58,299 bases of DNA from JBAXLO01 sp037134755 (GTDB lineage: Bacteria; Bacteroidota; Bacteroidia; Bacteroidales; JACABE01): NCBI GenBank assembly GCA_037134755.1, contig JBAXLO010000001.1, positions 1 through 58,299 of the forward strand, given 5' to 3'. Made by a program: the position numbers and the translations under genes. The notes under the pieces are model-generated. The model worked only from the letters and a program-made list of their open reading frames with translations. It was not told the DNA's origin and made no database searches. Below are positions 34,561 through 43,872 of this stretch, one piece after another (the stretch's first letter is position 1; each line of letters starts with the position of its first letter).

Positions 34561-37500
34561 TTATTGCTTTATTAAATTGAGCATTGCTTTGACCTCGCCC
34601 TTTTCTCTCAATACTACTTTATAGATGCCAGACAGATAAGAGAGAGTGTTTATTTTTGTTTGGGATGATGCTTTCGTAAGTTTCTCTTCATATAGTATCT
34701 GACCTAAAATATTATATAAAGTTAAGATAGCATCTGTCTCTAATTTGGGATAAGTTATATTAACCTCAGCAGTTGCCGGATTAGGATATATTAGATATTC
34801 AATCTCTTTGTTGAAGCTTGCTATGCCTCCTGTGCAATTTATTACATTAATAGGGAAGTAGGGAGAGAAAGTTCCATCACCACAACCATTATGACCGTAA
34901 ACAATTAAATCGCCGGAAGTTGCGGATGAAGAAAAGTTAATAGTAGTAAAGCTGCCGTTGCCATTTATAGTAGCACCACTCCCAGTGTAATACCATGTAT
35001 AAGAGGTTGCATTGGTAAGAGCATCAATCGAAAAAGGAACACTGGTGTCGCCCAAACAAACAATATGACCTTGATGTGGAGCGGTGGAGGTAATGATCTT
35101 AGCAGAGTCGGGTATCGTTGCACTTACATTAATACTTTTGGCTGAAGCGGCGCCACTTCCACACAAATTGCTGCCATACACATGAATGTAGCTTGTAAGG
35201 GCATTACTTCCAAAGCTTAGAGCAATTGAATTAGTGGTGCTTGAACCGGTAATACCTGTTGGCAGTGTCCATATGTAAGATGAAGCATATGCAATAGCAG
35301 GCACGGTATACACTACATTGTTAGTACCCCTGCATACACTAGTGTTTCCTGATATAGTCCCTGCTGCCGCAGGATCGTTTAATACTGTTAATGTTAAAGT
35401 AACAATTGAATCGCAACCAATAACAGAAGTAAAAGGTTTTGTGTGGACTCCTGAGGTAGAATAGCTAATCCCTGCAAAGTTATAGGATTGACCGGGACAA
35501 ATACTTACACTAAACGAAGTATAATAGGGTTCATGTATTATAATTGGCAATGTCGTTGAGGTTCCGTTCCCACATTTATTATGTCCTTTCACTATGATAT
35601 TTCCCTGATTTAAACTCGAACTAATATTGGTGATAATACTATTTGTAGTTGTTGTATCTGTTGTGTTATTTAGCACGTTCCATATATAAGAAGTGGCATT
35701 CGTGATTGTATTTGTAGTGTAAGTTATATTACTCATCGTATCACATACATCCGTCAAGCCTTGTATAGCATCAGGTGCACCTATCACAGGGTTTACATTT
35801 ACATGTAATGAAGAAGTATTGCCTACGCCTAATGAATTAAGACCATGTACAGTAATATTGCCTGATACTGCCGACATACTTACCGCAACAATAATAGAAT
35901 CATTATTTATTGTAGTTGTAAATCCACTAGGAACTGTCCAGATATAAGAAGTAGCTCCTATTATAACAGGTACTGAATAAACGAGATTGGAATTGCCTTT
36001 GCAAACTATTGTGTCGCCAGTTATTGAGCCGGCAGCGTAGGGAGTAAGTATTTCAGTCAAGTTTCTTTTCCAAATTCCATTAGCTGTAGTAATAAACAGA
36101 TTGTTTGCAAATACAATAGATGCCATAACATAAGTGCTATCAGGAAGACCATTGTTAGCAGCTATCCAGCTTGCTCCGTAATTTGTCGATATAAATACAC
36201 CGCCACCGAAGCTTCCGGCAATTAAGTAGCTTCCATTATTGAATAGCGAAACTATCTTTGTATTTGTCAATCCATTGTTGATAGCATTCCAAGTTGAAGT
36301 GTTGTTGTATGAAACATAAACACCTTGGTCAGTGCCGGCATATATAGAATCACCTTTAATAACTATTGAATTAATATTGGTAGAAGCAGGCAAGCCGCTA
36401 TTAGATAAAGTCCAGCTTGCACCATTATTTATCGACAAATAAACACCACTACTCGTCCCGGCATAAATATTATTTCCACTCATTGCCAAAGCGTAAGTGG
36501 GAGGCAGGGCAATGCCATTGTTTTTTCCTGTCCAGCTTGTGCCGTTATTAGCTGAGTAATAGATGCTATCGCCACTGGCTGCATACACAAGAGTTCCTTT
36601 GGCTGTTATCGAGTAAATATCAGTGCTCGTCAAACCACTGTTGACCGTTGCCCAACTAGTGCCGTAGTTTTTCGAAATATAAACTCCACCATAAGTACCG
36701 GCATAAAGGTTGGTGTCATTTGTTGTTAATGATAATATATATTGACTGTTAAAAGTGGTTAAGCCCGAATCTTTAGCTATCCATGTAGCACCTGTGTCAG
36801 CTGACATGAAGATTCCATTATCAGTACTTGCGTAGATTTTAGAATTGCAGCTTACTAATGAAGTAATCTCTAAACTGCTTATCCCATTATTATTAATTGT
36901 CCATGATGTTCCGGTGTTTGCCGAAATATGAATTCCATCTCTTGTTCCTGCATATACATTGCTCCCTATTACAACCAACCCATAAACATATTTACTGTTC
37001 AATGATGTTAATCCGGTATTTACTGCTGCCCAACTTGAACCACTATTTGTTGATAAAAAGACTCCTCCGCCATTTGTTCCTGCAAATATATTGGTGCCAT
37101 CAGTTGCCAGCGAAATTACATTTAAGTTAGTTAGTCCTGTATTAGCAGCCGCCCAACTTGTACCGTTATTTGTTGATTTATATATCCCGTTTTGGTAGGT
37201 ACTTGCATATAAACTGCTGCCATTTGCAATCAATGATGTTATTATAATACCGCCTATTGTGGCATTTGATAATAAACTAGTGTTTACAGCTGTCCATAAA
37301 GTACCGTTGTTAGATGTTATGTAGACGCCTCCGCCCCATGTAGCAGCAAAAATATTGTTGCCGATGACAGCTAAAGCTGTAATTTCGGTATGTTTAAAAC
37401 CTGTGTTAACAGCTACCCAACTCAAACCGCTATTTGTTGATAGAAATACACCACCGTAATAAGTGCCTGCAAATACATTAGTACCATAAACAGCTAATGA

Positions 37501-37842
37501 AAGTACGCTTAAATAATTTAAGCCGGTGTTTACATCAAACCAGCTAGTTCCGTTATCTAATGTTTTATATACTCCTTGATTAGTGCCGGCAAAGAGTGTA
37601 GTTCCGCTTACCGCAAATGTATTTACGTAAACTCCGGAAGGTAATCCTTTGTTTACAGCTAGCCAAGTGATACCATTGTCAGATGAAACAAAAACACCAC
37701 CACTTCCCCCTGCAAATATTTTAGAATTACAACTAGTGATACAACTTACTCTTCCTCCATAAGGCCCTAAAGTTTGCACCCATTGTGCATTAGCAACATT
37801 CATCACAAACATTGCTGCTAAGAGAAGTATAATTTTTTTCAT
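34561..37842 (-). CDS. Giant T9SS-exported propeller / PKD-like protein
   Basis: A 1093-aa protein with signal peptide ending NVANAQ (residue 19). Residues about 20-640 hold some thirteen to fourteen BNR-type blades of about 43 residues (IFAGTNGGGVFLSTNSGSSW and relatives), enough for two propellers. Residues about 650-1000 are three to four PKD-like Ig domains that repeat ATSYIWTVPSG and GNITVHGLN type strands. A sorting domain at about 1015-1093 (LIYPNPATAEVNIT ... LSGIYKVVL) belongs to a different subtype from the VRKFVKE ending of the neighbours. Tandem blades vary internally, consistent with slippage or recombination. No catalytic motif is seen. Confidence 0.88.
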   Translation of the reverse strand: MKKIILLLAAMFVMNVANAQWVQTLGPYGGRVSCITSCNSKIFAGGSGGVFVSSDNGITWLAVNKGLPSGVYVNTFAVSGTTLFAGTNQGVYKTLDNGTSWFDVNTGLNYLSVLSLAVYGTNVFAGTYYGGVFLSTNSGLSWVAVNTGFKHTEITALAVIGNNIFAATWGGGVYITSNNGTLWTAVNTSLLSNATIGGIIITSLIANGSSLYASTYQNGIYKSTNNGTSWAAANTGLTNLNVISLATDGTNIFAGTNGGGVFLSTNSGSSWAAVNTGLTSLNSKYVYGLVVIGSNVYAGTRDGIHISANTGTSWTINNNGISSLEITSLVSCNSKIYASTDNGIFMSADTGATWIAKDSGLTTFNSQYILSLTTNDTNLYAGTYGGVYISKNYGTSWATVNSGLTSTDIYSITAKGTLVYAASGDSIYYSANNGTSWTGKNNGIALPPTYALAMSGNNIYAGTSSGVYLSINNGASWTLSNSGLPASTNINSIVIKGDSIYAGTDQGVYVSYNNTSTWNAINNGLTNTKIVSLFNNGSYLIAGSFGGGVFISTNYGASWIAANNGLPDSTYVMASIVFANNLFITTANGIWKRNLTEILTPYAAGSITGDTIVCKGNSNLVYSVPVIIGATSYIWTVPSGFTTTINNDSIIVAVSMSAVSGNITVHGLNSLGVGNTSSLHVNVNPVIGAPDAIQGLTDVCDTMSNITYTTNTITNATSYIWNVLNNTTDTTTTNSIITNISSSLNQGNIIVKGHNKCGNGTSTTLPIIIHEPYYTSFSVSICPGQSYNFAGISYSTSGVHTKPFTSVIGCDSIVTLTLTVLNDPAAAGTISGNTSVCRGTNNVVYTVPAIAYASSYIWTLPTGITGSSTTNSIALSFGSNALTSYIHVYGSNLCGSGAASAKSINVSATIPDSAKIITSTAPHQGHIVCLGDTSVPFSIDALTNATSYTWYYTGSGATINGNGSFTTINFSSSATSGDLIVYGHNGCGDGTFSPYFPINVINCTGGIASFNKEIEYLIYPNPATAEVNITYPKLETDAILTLYNILGQILYEEKLTKASSQTKINTLSYLSGIYKVVLREKGEVKAMLNLIKQ

Positions 37843-37864
37843 GTTAACATTTATTATTTCATTC

Positions 37865-37892
37865 CGTAATTCGTAATTCGTAATTCGTAATT
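37865..37892. repeat. Four-copy 7-bp tandem repeat
   Basis: CGTAATT is repeated four times between the start of the 34561-37842 gene and the stop of the 37898-39703 gene, a place where copy number could change leader length. Confidence 0.85.
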
Positions 37893-37897
37893 GGTTC

Positions 37898-39703
37898 TCA
37901 TTCCTTTACAAACTTCCTTACCACTGTTTCCTTATCTGTATACAACTTTAAGATATAAACCCCTTTCGCGAAAGCGGAAGTATTAATTACCACTTTCTTA
38001 TTAATAATAGTTGTATATATAGTTTGCCCGATAAGGTTTATTATCTCTATTCTTTGTTCTTTATTTGTGTTTGTTTCTATTATAAGATTATTTGTTGTAG
38101 GATTAGGGTATATAGATATAGATTCATTAAGAGTATTACTAATTATCCCTTGTGTTGATGTGAAATTAGCAAACAAATACCTATCGGCAGTAACATTAAA
38201 AGTATAACTTGTATCAATACAAATTATATTCCCATTCTCTGTCCAATATGTAAAAGCATAATCTGCATTAGGTATTGCTAATAAAGAACATGATTGATTA
38301 AATATATATGTACCACCACCAATAATAGATCCACCTGTAGTTGGAATTGCATAAGTAGTAATTGTATATTGAGGTAAAGTTTGTGTGAAGTTTGCAATCA
38401 GATTCCTATTCCCTGTAACTGTAAATGTATAATTTGTATCAGTACTTACAATATTCCCGTTCTCAGTCCAGTCTATAAAAGCATTACCATTAAAAGGTAT
38501 TGCATTTACACTACATATTTGACCTGAAACATATAACCCACCACCATAAGATGTTCCTTCAATAGCAGGGTTTGTAGTAGTTGTTATTGTATATAATTGT
38601 AGAAAATTAGCAACCAGATTTCTGCTTGCAGTAATAGTAAAAGTAAAAATGCTGTCAGTACTAACAATATTTCCATTCTCTGTCCAATTTACAAAACCAT
38701 ATCCTATATTAGATAGTGCTTTTACTGTACATGTTTGAGTAAAAGTAAATATACCATTTCCTAAAGCTGAACCACCGATATTTGGACTTGAAGTTGTTGT
38801 TATTGTGTCTTGTTCTAATAATGAACGTTTCCATATACCATCAAAAACACCACCACTTATTACCCAAGTTCCTGCAAGAAGAGTGTTTCCACATATAGCG
38901 ATACTATTAACTGAAAAACCAGCTAAACCTATAAAATTCCAACTGTTACCATTATCTGTTGATAAATAGACACCATTTTCTGTTGCTGCAAAAATAGTAT
39001 CACCTTTAATGGCTAATGAAAAGACATTAGTATCTGTTAAACCGTTATTCACTGGTGTCCAATATGCACCATTGTTTGTAGATAAAAATACACCATTATC
39101 TGTACCTACAAAAATATTATTACCATTTATGGCTAAAGAATTGACTTCAAAATTTAATGATAATGACCAATTATTTCCATTAATTGTTGATATATATAAA
39201 CCATTACCATAAGTACCTGCAAAAATAGTATCACCTTTAATAGCTAATGACATAATTTCATTAGATATTAAGCTTGTATTTACCGCTGTCCAACTGCTTC
39301 CATAATTAGTTGATAAAAACACACCTCCTCCAAATGTAGCAGCAAAGATATTATTTCCGCTTATGGCTAATTGACTAACATTAAGATTAGATAAACCTGT
39401 ATTAACAGCATTCCATGTATTCCCATTATCTGTTGATAAAAACACACCATCACCCCAGGACCCATAAAAAATATTGCTATCTTTTATCACTATTGCATCT
39501 ATACTATTAGCTATTGAATCTTTTGTAATCCAACTGTATCCATTATCTGTTGATGTCATCATAACACCCTCAACAGTACCCGCATAAATAGTATTCCCAA
39601 TTGTTGCAAAACAATCTCCAGAGTTACCAGATACTTTTTGCCACTGTGCATTTGCAAAGCTTATTGTAAAGATTGCTGCTAATAAAAGAATGTATTTTTT
39701 CAT
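37898..39703 (-). CDS. T9SS-exported propeller protein with three InlB-like repeats
   Basis: A 601-aa protein with signal peptide ending SFANAQ. Residues about 20-300 hold six to seven BNR-like blades (VFLSTDNGNTWNAVNTGLSNLNV). Residues about 300-520 carry three divergent InlB B-repeats, each ending with the pattern ANF after WTENGNIVSTD. The sorting domain at about 528-601 (IYPNPTTNNLIIET ... FAKGVYILKL ... VRKFVKE) is very close to that of the 40421-41998 gene. It is the longer relative of the 29179 product, with the same domain order but three B-repeats instead of one. Confidence 0.88.
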   Translation of the reverse strand: MKKYILLLAAIFTISFANAQWQKVSGNSGDCFATIGNTIYAGTVEGVMMTSTDNGYSWITKDSIANSIDAIVIKDSNIFYGSWGDGVFLSTDNGNTWNAVNTGLSNLNVSQLAISGNNIFAATFGGGVFLSTNYGSSWTAVNTSLISNEIMSLAIKGDTIFAGTYGNGLYISTINGNNWSLSLNFEVNSLAINGNNIFVGTDNGVFLSTNNGAYWTPVNNGLTDTNVFSLAIKGDTIFAATENGVYLSTDNGNSWNFIGLAGFSVNSIAICGNTLLAGTWVISGGVFDGIWKRSLLEQDTITTTSSPNIGGSALGNGIFTFTQTCTVKALSNIGYGFVNWTENGNIVSTDSIFTFTITASRNLVANFLQLYTITTTTNPAIEGTSYGGGLYVSGQICSVNAIPFNGNAFIDWTENGNIVSTDTNYTFTVTGNRNLIANFTQTLPQYTITTYAIPTTGGSIIGGGTYIFNQSCSLLAIPNADYAFTYWTENGNIICIDTSYTFNVTADRYLFANFTSTQGIISNTLNESISIYPNPTTNNLIIETNTNKEQRIEIINLIGQTIYTTIINKKVVINTSAFAKGVYILKLYTDKETVVRKFVKE

Positions 39704-39769
39704 AGTATAAATGTTTAGGTATATAATAATTTGTAAAATTAAACTTTTATTTAATACGAGTTGTAAATT

Positions 39770-40396
39770 TTATATAATTGTTTTTATTTTCTTTGATTTT
39801 GTAGCATATTTATACGTGAAATTGATTTTTTTGTTTGTTAAATCCCAAGTTGATAATTCTTCTTCAATAAGCAATGAATGTTTTTTAGAAATATCTCTTA
39901 ACGAATTACCAACTGATTTCCTTAAATACTCACTCTCGTTTGCTTTATGCTGACTTATTAATTGAATTGTTATCTTCGGATTAGTTTTAAAGTAAGGGCG
40001 ACCTGTCCAAATTCTTAATCCTTCGGTAACTGCTCTACATACATTTGGATTTTCATCACTTAACCAATCCTTAATAATAGGTAAAGATTTTTCATAACCT
40101 GTATCCTTGCAGTATTGATCAAATGCTTTTGCAAGTATCTCTTGAACCTGCCAGCTTTTATCATAACTTACTTTAGTTCTTAAAATATGTAATGCAGCTA
40201 TATCTTTTGACGAAATAAAACCTAAGATAAATACTGCCAGACATCTCACCTGATACACATCACTTTTTAATAAATCACAAGCAATATTCATGGAATCTAA
40301 AATAGTTTTTGAACTAAATATATTTTGGGCTTCAAATTCTATCGGTTTAAACCCATTGTCAATCTTTGATATTTTATTAATAATTTCCTCAATCAT
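39770..40396 (-). CDS. AlkD-like HEAT-repeat (DNA alkylation repair family) protein
   Basis: A 208-aa soluble, fully helical protein without signal peptide. Helical pairs such as DVYQVRCLAVFILGFISSKD, KSWQVQEILAKAFDQYC, NPNVCRAVTEGLRIWTGRPYF and EYLRKSVGNSLRDISKKH match the DNA alkylation repair (AlkC/AlkD-type) HEAT family, in which VxRAVTEGLR...RPxF and LRKSVGNxLxDIS are common motifs. Such proteins remove bulky or positively charged alkylated bases. It is the only intracellular enzyme in a run of secreted proteins and begins 24 nt after the stop of the upstream T9SS gene on the same strand, so it may share that transcript. Confidence 0.75.
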   Translation of the reverse strand: MIEEIINKISKIDNGFKPIEFEAQNIFSSKTILDSMNIACDLLKSDVYQVRCLAVFILGFISSKDIAALHILRTKVSYDKSWQVQEILAKAFDQYCKDTGYEKSLPIIKDWLSDENPNVCRAVTEGLRIWTGRPYFKTNPKITIQLISQHKANESEYLRKSVGNSLRDISKKHSLLIEEELSTWDLTNKKINFTYKYATKSKKIKTII

Positions 40397-40420
40397 ATAA
40401 TTATTATATTTATAAAATAT

Positions 40421-41998
40421 CTATTCCTTTACAAACTTCCTTACCACTGTTTCCTTATCTGATAATAGTTTTAAGATATAAACCCCATTTGCGAAAGCGG
40501 AAGTATTAACTATAGCTTTCTTATTAATAATAGTAGTAAATGTGGTTTGCCCGATAAGGTTTACGATCTCTAGTCTTTGGTTTGTATTAGAGTTTGTTTC
40601 TATTGTAAGATTGTCTCTGGTGGGGTTGGGGTAGATTGATATGTTTGTTTCTGATTTATTAATAATACCAACAGTTGATGTTGTATCAATATATTTTCCT
40701 AATTGATATTTATTGGATACGCTGAGATATTTAAAATAAAGAGCATTATTAAAAACAATTAAATTGCCTAAAACTCCCATGTCTGATGATGAAGAATTTT
40801 GGATTTTGACAAAAGGAGTACCATCATATTTAGTAAGGACATACTTACTGTTCATATCTGAATAACAATAATACAATTTATTATTATAAACTATTGGGCT
40901 ATCAAAAAAACCTGAACCTGTAGAATCAGGTCTCTGTAAACAATATACAGAAATATTGTCATATTTGGAAATACAATTAGCATTATTAATTGTATTATTT
41001 ATAAAATACATATAATCATTATATATTATACTGCATCCTTGATAACCAAAATCATCATAAGGATTAATATCATATGTTCCTTCTAACCAAGCTCCATTAT
41101 TATTACTATCCCATTTTGATAATGCGGAGGTTGTCCAATGTGTTCCCATTAAAACGCCTTCATATTTATCGCCTATAAGTAAATAATTGTTATATAGTAT
41201 AGGTGAAAAATAACCATAATCACTAATTCCGATTAAATTAATTGAATCTCCATTAAATTTAGCTAATGCTTCATAACCATTATAGGGATAATCATTTGGA
41301 GTAGAAATATGATAATTAAAATATAATGCTTGATTATATACAATAAGACTATTTTGAAAACCCCATTTGCCTGTATCAGGGTTTGCAATGATTTGCAAAT
41401 TCACACCATCATAGCTAGCTAAATAACTTAAACTTGTATCCTGATACCCGAAAAATAATTTGTTATTATAAATTATCGGACTCCATACAGCACAGCCAAG
41501 ATCTGAAGTATTAAGATTATTTATTAGTGAAATGTCATTACCATTAAGAAAAGCTAATTGATATTTGCTTGAAGCATTTTTATATGGTAAATACAGATTA
41601 TTATTAAATACAAATGGAATTCCCGAAATACCATAATCGGCAGTATTAATATTAGATATCAATGATAATGTTGTATCATTATATTTTGCCAAAAAATTAA
41701 CACTATTTGAATCTTTATATGAAAAATATAAATTATTATTATATAAAACAGCTTGACCGGTCATACCCAAATCAGAAGAAGAAGGATTTGGAATTAATGT
41801 AACTGTAATGCCATCATATTTTGCTAATTGGAACTTCTTAGTAGAATTGCAGTATTGAAAATAAAGATTATTATTGAAAATAATAGGATAAGCCATAAAC
41901 CCTGAATCTAATGGTGAAGGGTTTGATATTAATGTTAACTGTGCATTAGCAACATTCATCACAAAGATTGCAATTAAGAGAAGAAATACTTTTTTCAT
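40421..41998 (-). CDS. T9SS-exported repeat protein (propeller-like)
   Basis: A 525-aa protein, start at the ATG of MKKVFLLLIAIFVMNVANAQ; an in-frame ATG at 42010 would add four residues. Residues about 20-445 consist of some ten repeats of about 43 residues of the form ..YNNxLYFxYxxxxxxxxLAKYDG.....LIxNPxxSDxG. They are similar in idea to ELWxxDGT-type repeats and likely form a propeller. A sorting domain follows at about 450-525 (ISIYPNPTRDNLTIETN ... FANGVYILKLL ... VRKFVKE). A well-formed promoter is 27 nt upstream. It is the first gene of a minus-strand series that includes the AlkD-like gene and both propeller proteins. Confidence 0.82.
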   Translation of the reverse strand: MKKVFLLLIAIFVMNVANAQLTLISNPSPLDSGFMAYPIIFNNNLYFQYCNSTKKFQLAKYDGITVTLIPNPSSSDLGMTGQAVLYNNNLYFSYKDSNSVNFLAKYNDTTLSLISNINTADYGISGIPFVFNNNLYLPYKNASSKYQLAFLNGNDISLINNLNTSDLGCAVWSPIIYNNKLFFGYQDTSLSYLASYDGVNLQIIANPDTGKWGFQNSLIVYNQALYFNYHISTPNDYPYNGYEALAKFNGDSINLIGISDYGYFSPILYNNYLLIGDKYEGVLMGTHWTTSALSKWDSNNNGAWLEGTYDINPYDDFGYQGCSIIYNDYMYFINNTINNANCISKYDNISVYCLQRPDSTGSGFFDSPIVYNNKLYYCYSDMNSKYVLTKYDGTPFVKIQNSSSSDMGVLGNLIVFNNALYFKYLSVSNKYQLGKYIDTTSTVGIINKSETNISIYPNPTRDNLTIETNSNTNQRLEIVNLIGQTTFTTIINKKAIVNTSAFANGVYILKLLSDKETVVRKFVKE

Positions 41999-42024
41999 AA
42001 TAAGATTCATTTTAAATAAGACAA

Positions 42025-42052
42025 CAAAGATACTACTTATTTCTTAATTCAA
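42025..42052 (-). promoter_or_regulatory. Promoter of the minus-strand T9SS series
   Basis: On the minus strand TTG (42052-42050), 17 nt, TATCTTTG (42032-42025). The same -7 box TATCTTTG occurs before the T9SS genes at 29179 and 30745. Confidence 0.7.
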
Positions 42053-42302
42053 TACATTATTTTAATATTAATCACTTTCATGAAAAAGATAAGAGGCTAA
42101 GCAGTAGCACTAGTTAAAGAGATGTTGAAAATAAATGCTAACAAAGTGAAAATAAATGAAAATAAAAGAACTTAGGTCTTAAAAAATGCTTATATTTGCA
42201 ATCAAATTATGGTATAACAATTTTCAAACGTTTTATGGGCTTTATCTAATATAAAAATAATGACAACTTCAGCTACTTATGTAAGAAATATTCTTAAAAG
42301 TT

Positions 42303-42810
42303 GCATAGAATTAAAACTCCGTGGTGTCATTACTAAGCCAATATCCAAAACAAATTTCGTTAAGAATACTAAAAAACTCCGTTTAGAAGGTCTAATCATA
42401 CCAAATGGCAGTTTAGAGCTAGACTATGACTTCATAGAGTTCGACCGTGACTTCATAGACCTAGACAATGATTGTCTAGACCTAAACCGTGACTGCCTAG
42501 ACCTAGACAATGGCTTCATAGACCTAGACAATGACTTTATAGGTCTAGACAATGACTTTATAAGTCTAGACAATGACTTCATAGATCTAGACAATGACTT
42601 TATAAGCCTAGACAATGATTTCATAGAGCTAGACAATGGCAGTCTAGGCTTAAACCGCTTTTTGGCATTCCTAAGATCTATCATTTTGGTAACGTTCTGT
42701 TATTTGCTTAAATACAAACAAAATAAAATTAAACCATTTTTTAAAATTAAGTACTCGATTTATAATGTTACAGGATTTCATTTTAATTTAGACTTTATTA
42801 ATTTTCATAT
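42303..42810 (+). repeat. Repeat-bearing element, copy 1: conserved flanks around an 11-unit 21-bp array
   Basis: The left flank (42303-42346) and right flank (42746-42810) match the element at 52508-52783 at about 83-84%. The core (42419-42649) is eleven 21-bp units of the CTAGACAATGACTTCATAGAC type, starting every 21 bp from 42419. A long frame from 42260 to 42892 passes through the element, reading acidic heptads such as LDNDFID. The matching element also stays open in the same frame, so a heptad-repeat protein cannot be excluded, but codon changes in the flanks include many non-synonymous ones and the antisense strand is open too. A TATATTTG box is at 42191-42198. Together with the fn3 gene this accounts for the 952-nt gap. 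Confidence 0.85.
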
Positions 42811-42962
42811 ATTAAGGCAACTTTTTATCATATTTAAGTTGTTGTTTAATCAAAAGCATCAATATTGGTACGAATCGAATTATTTTTCATAGTGTAGATA
42901 TTTAAACTGATAAAATATATACCCTTTAAAAATCATATTTATAATTATTTATATAATACACA

Positions 42963-43571
42963 ATGAAAAATTCGAAAATTAGATTAGATTTTGCTCAATT
43001 ATGTTGGCAATTTCTTATTCCCTTTGCAATGAGTGTGTCGGGATTATTTTATTTACTAACATTTGTATTGGTTCCACCATGCACTAAAATTGAATTAGAT
43101 GCAGCAATTCATGATTTACTTACAAAAGGCGTAGCTTCATTGACTCCCGGTTTAGGAAAAGTTAACTTAAGAGAGGATGCTTATAAAATTGTTGTAAATT
43201 ATCTACGTCAATTGGCCCATTTTGCAGAAATGGAATATGAAGGTGATGGAAAAAAATTACTTTTAACAGGTTTTAATATTTATTCACCTGAATCCGGCTC
43301 AGTCCCTATAATATTTAATGTTATACAGGGAACATTTTCAGGACAGGTTATTGCTAACTGGCCTTTCGACCAAAATAATCATGGCTACGTACTTAGATAT
43401 TCTATTAATGAAGTTGGCTTGAGAGATGTTTACACTGAAGTAAATGCAGGTACAACAGGTTGGACTCTAGAAGGTTTGACACCTTTAAAAGAATATATGT
43501 TCTCTTATTGTGTGGTTTATTCAACTTACAAAGGTACTTTTTGTGATCCTGTTTTCTTAACAGTTATCTAA
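42963..43571 (+). CDS. Fibronectin type III domain protein
   Basis: A 202-aa protein. Residues about 1-105 are helical, with a hydrophobic stretch (FLIPFAMSVSGLFYLLTFVLV, about 18-38) that could be a membrane anchor. LREDAYKIVVNYLRQLAHFAEMEYEGD precedes a C-terminal fn3-like sandwich (about 115-202, ending PLKEYMFSYCVVYSTYKGTFCDPV). Similar small helical plus fn3 proteins are common in Bacteroidota and are not functionally defined. It lies downstream of a 21-bp array and is followed by the same terminator module as the 25395-26309 gene, which has a comparable helical plus beta-sandwich plan. Confidence 0.75.
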   Translation: MKNSKIRLDFAQLCWQFLIPFAMSVSGLFYLLTFVLVPPCTKIELDAAIHDLLTKGVASLTPGLGKVNLREDAYKIVVNYLRQLAHFAEMEYEGDGKKLLLTGFNIYSPESGSVPIIFNVIQGTFSGQVIANWPFDQNNHGYVLRYSINEVGLRDVYTEVNAGTTGWTLEGLTPLKEYMFSYCVVYSTYKGTFCDPVFLTVI

Positions 43572-43613
43572 TCTGTAGGGATATTCCATGGAATGTCCTT
43601 AGATTAAATTACG

Positions 43614-43652
43614 AAAAGAGCCGTCGGCAAACTAATGCTGACGGCTCTTTTT
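43614..43652 (+). terminator. Terminator hairpin (shared module, copy 2)
   Basis: The stem AAAAGAGCCGTC / GACGGCTCTTTT with a T-run, 43 nt after the fn3 gene. It is identical over 38 nt to the hairpin at 25253-25292 read on the other strand. Apart from this the 301-nt gap up to 43872 shows only AT-rich sequence. Confidence 0.92.
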
Positions 43653-43872
43653 AGCTCTAGTTTATACTATCTCTTTTCAGAGTTTCTTTTGGTTTTTAAT
43701 AGGATTTCAAAGCAAATAGTACTTGCAGGAACTATTAAAGGTTAAAAAACTGTTAAATAATAAGTCTTTTTTCTAATAGTTCGTTTTATATAAGTAATTT
43801 TACCAACTTATTTAATCAAAATTAAATTATATAACCTTAATTAAATTATTAATCTATCTAAACAAATTAGTT

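Noticed and set aside
42424..42684. 86-codon minus-strand open frame rich in KSLSRS heptads
   Set aside because: It is the antisense of the 21-bp array; a repeat with a period divisible by 3 and lacking stops stays open on both strands.
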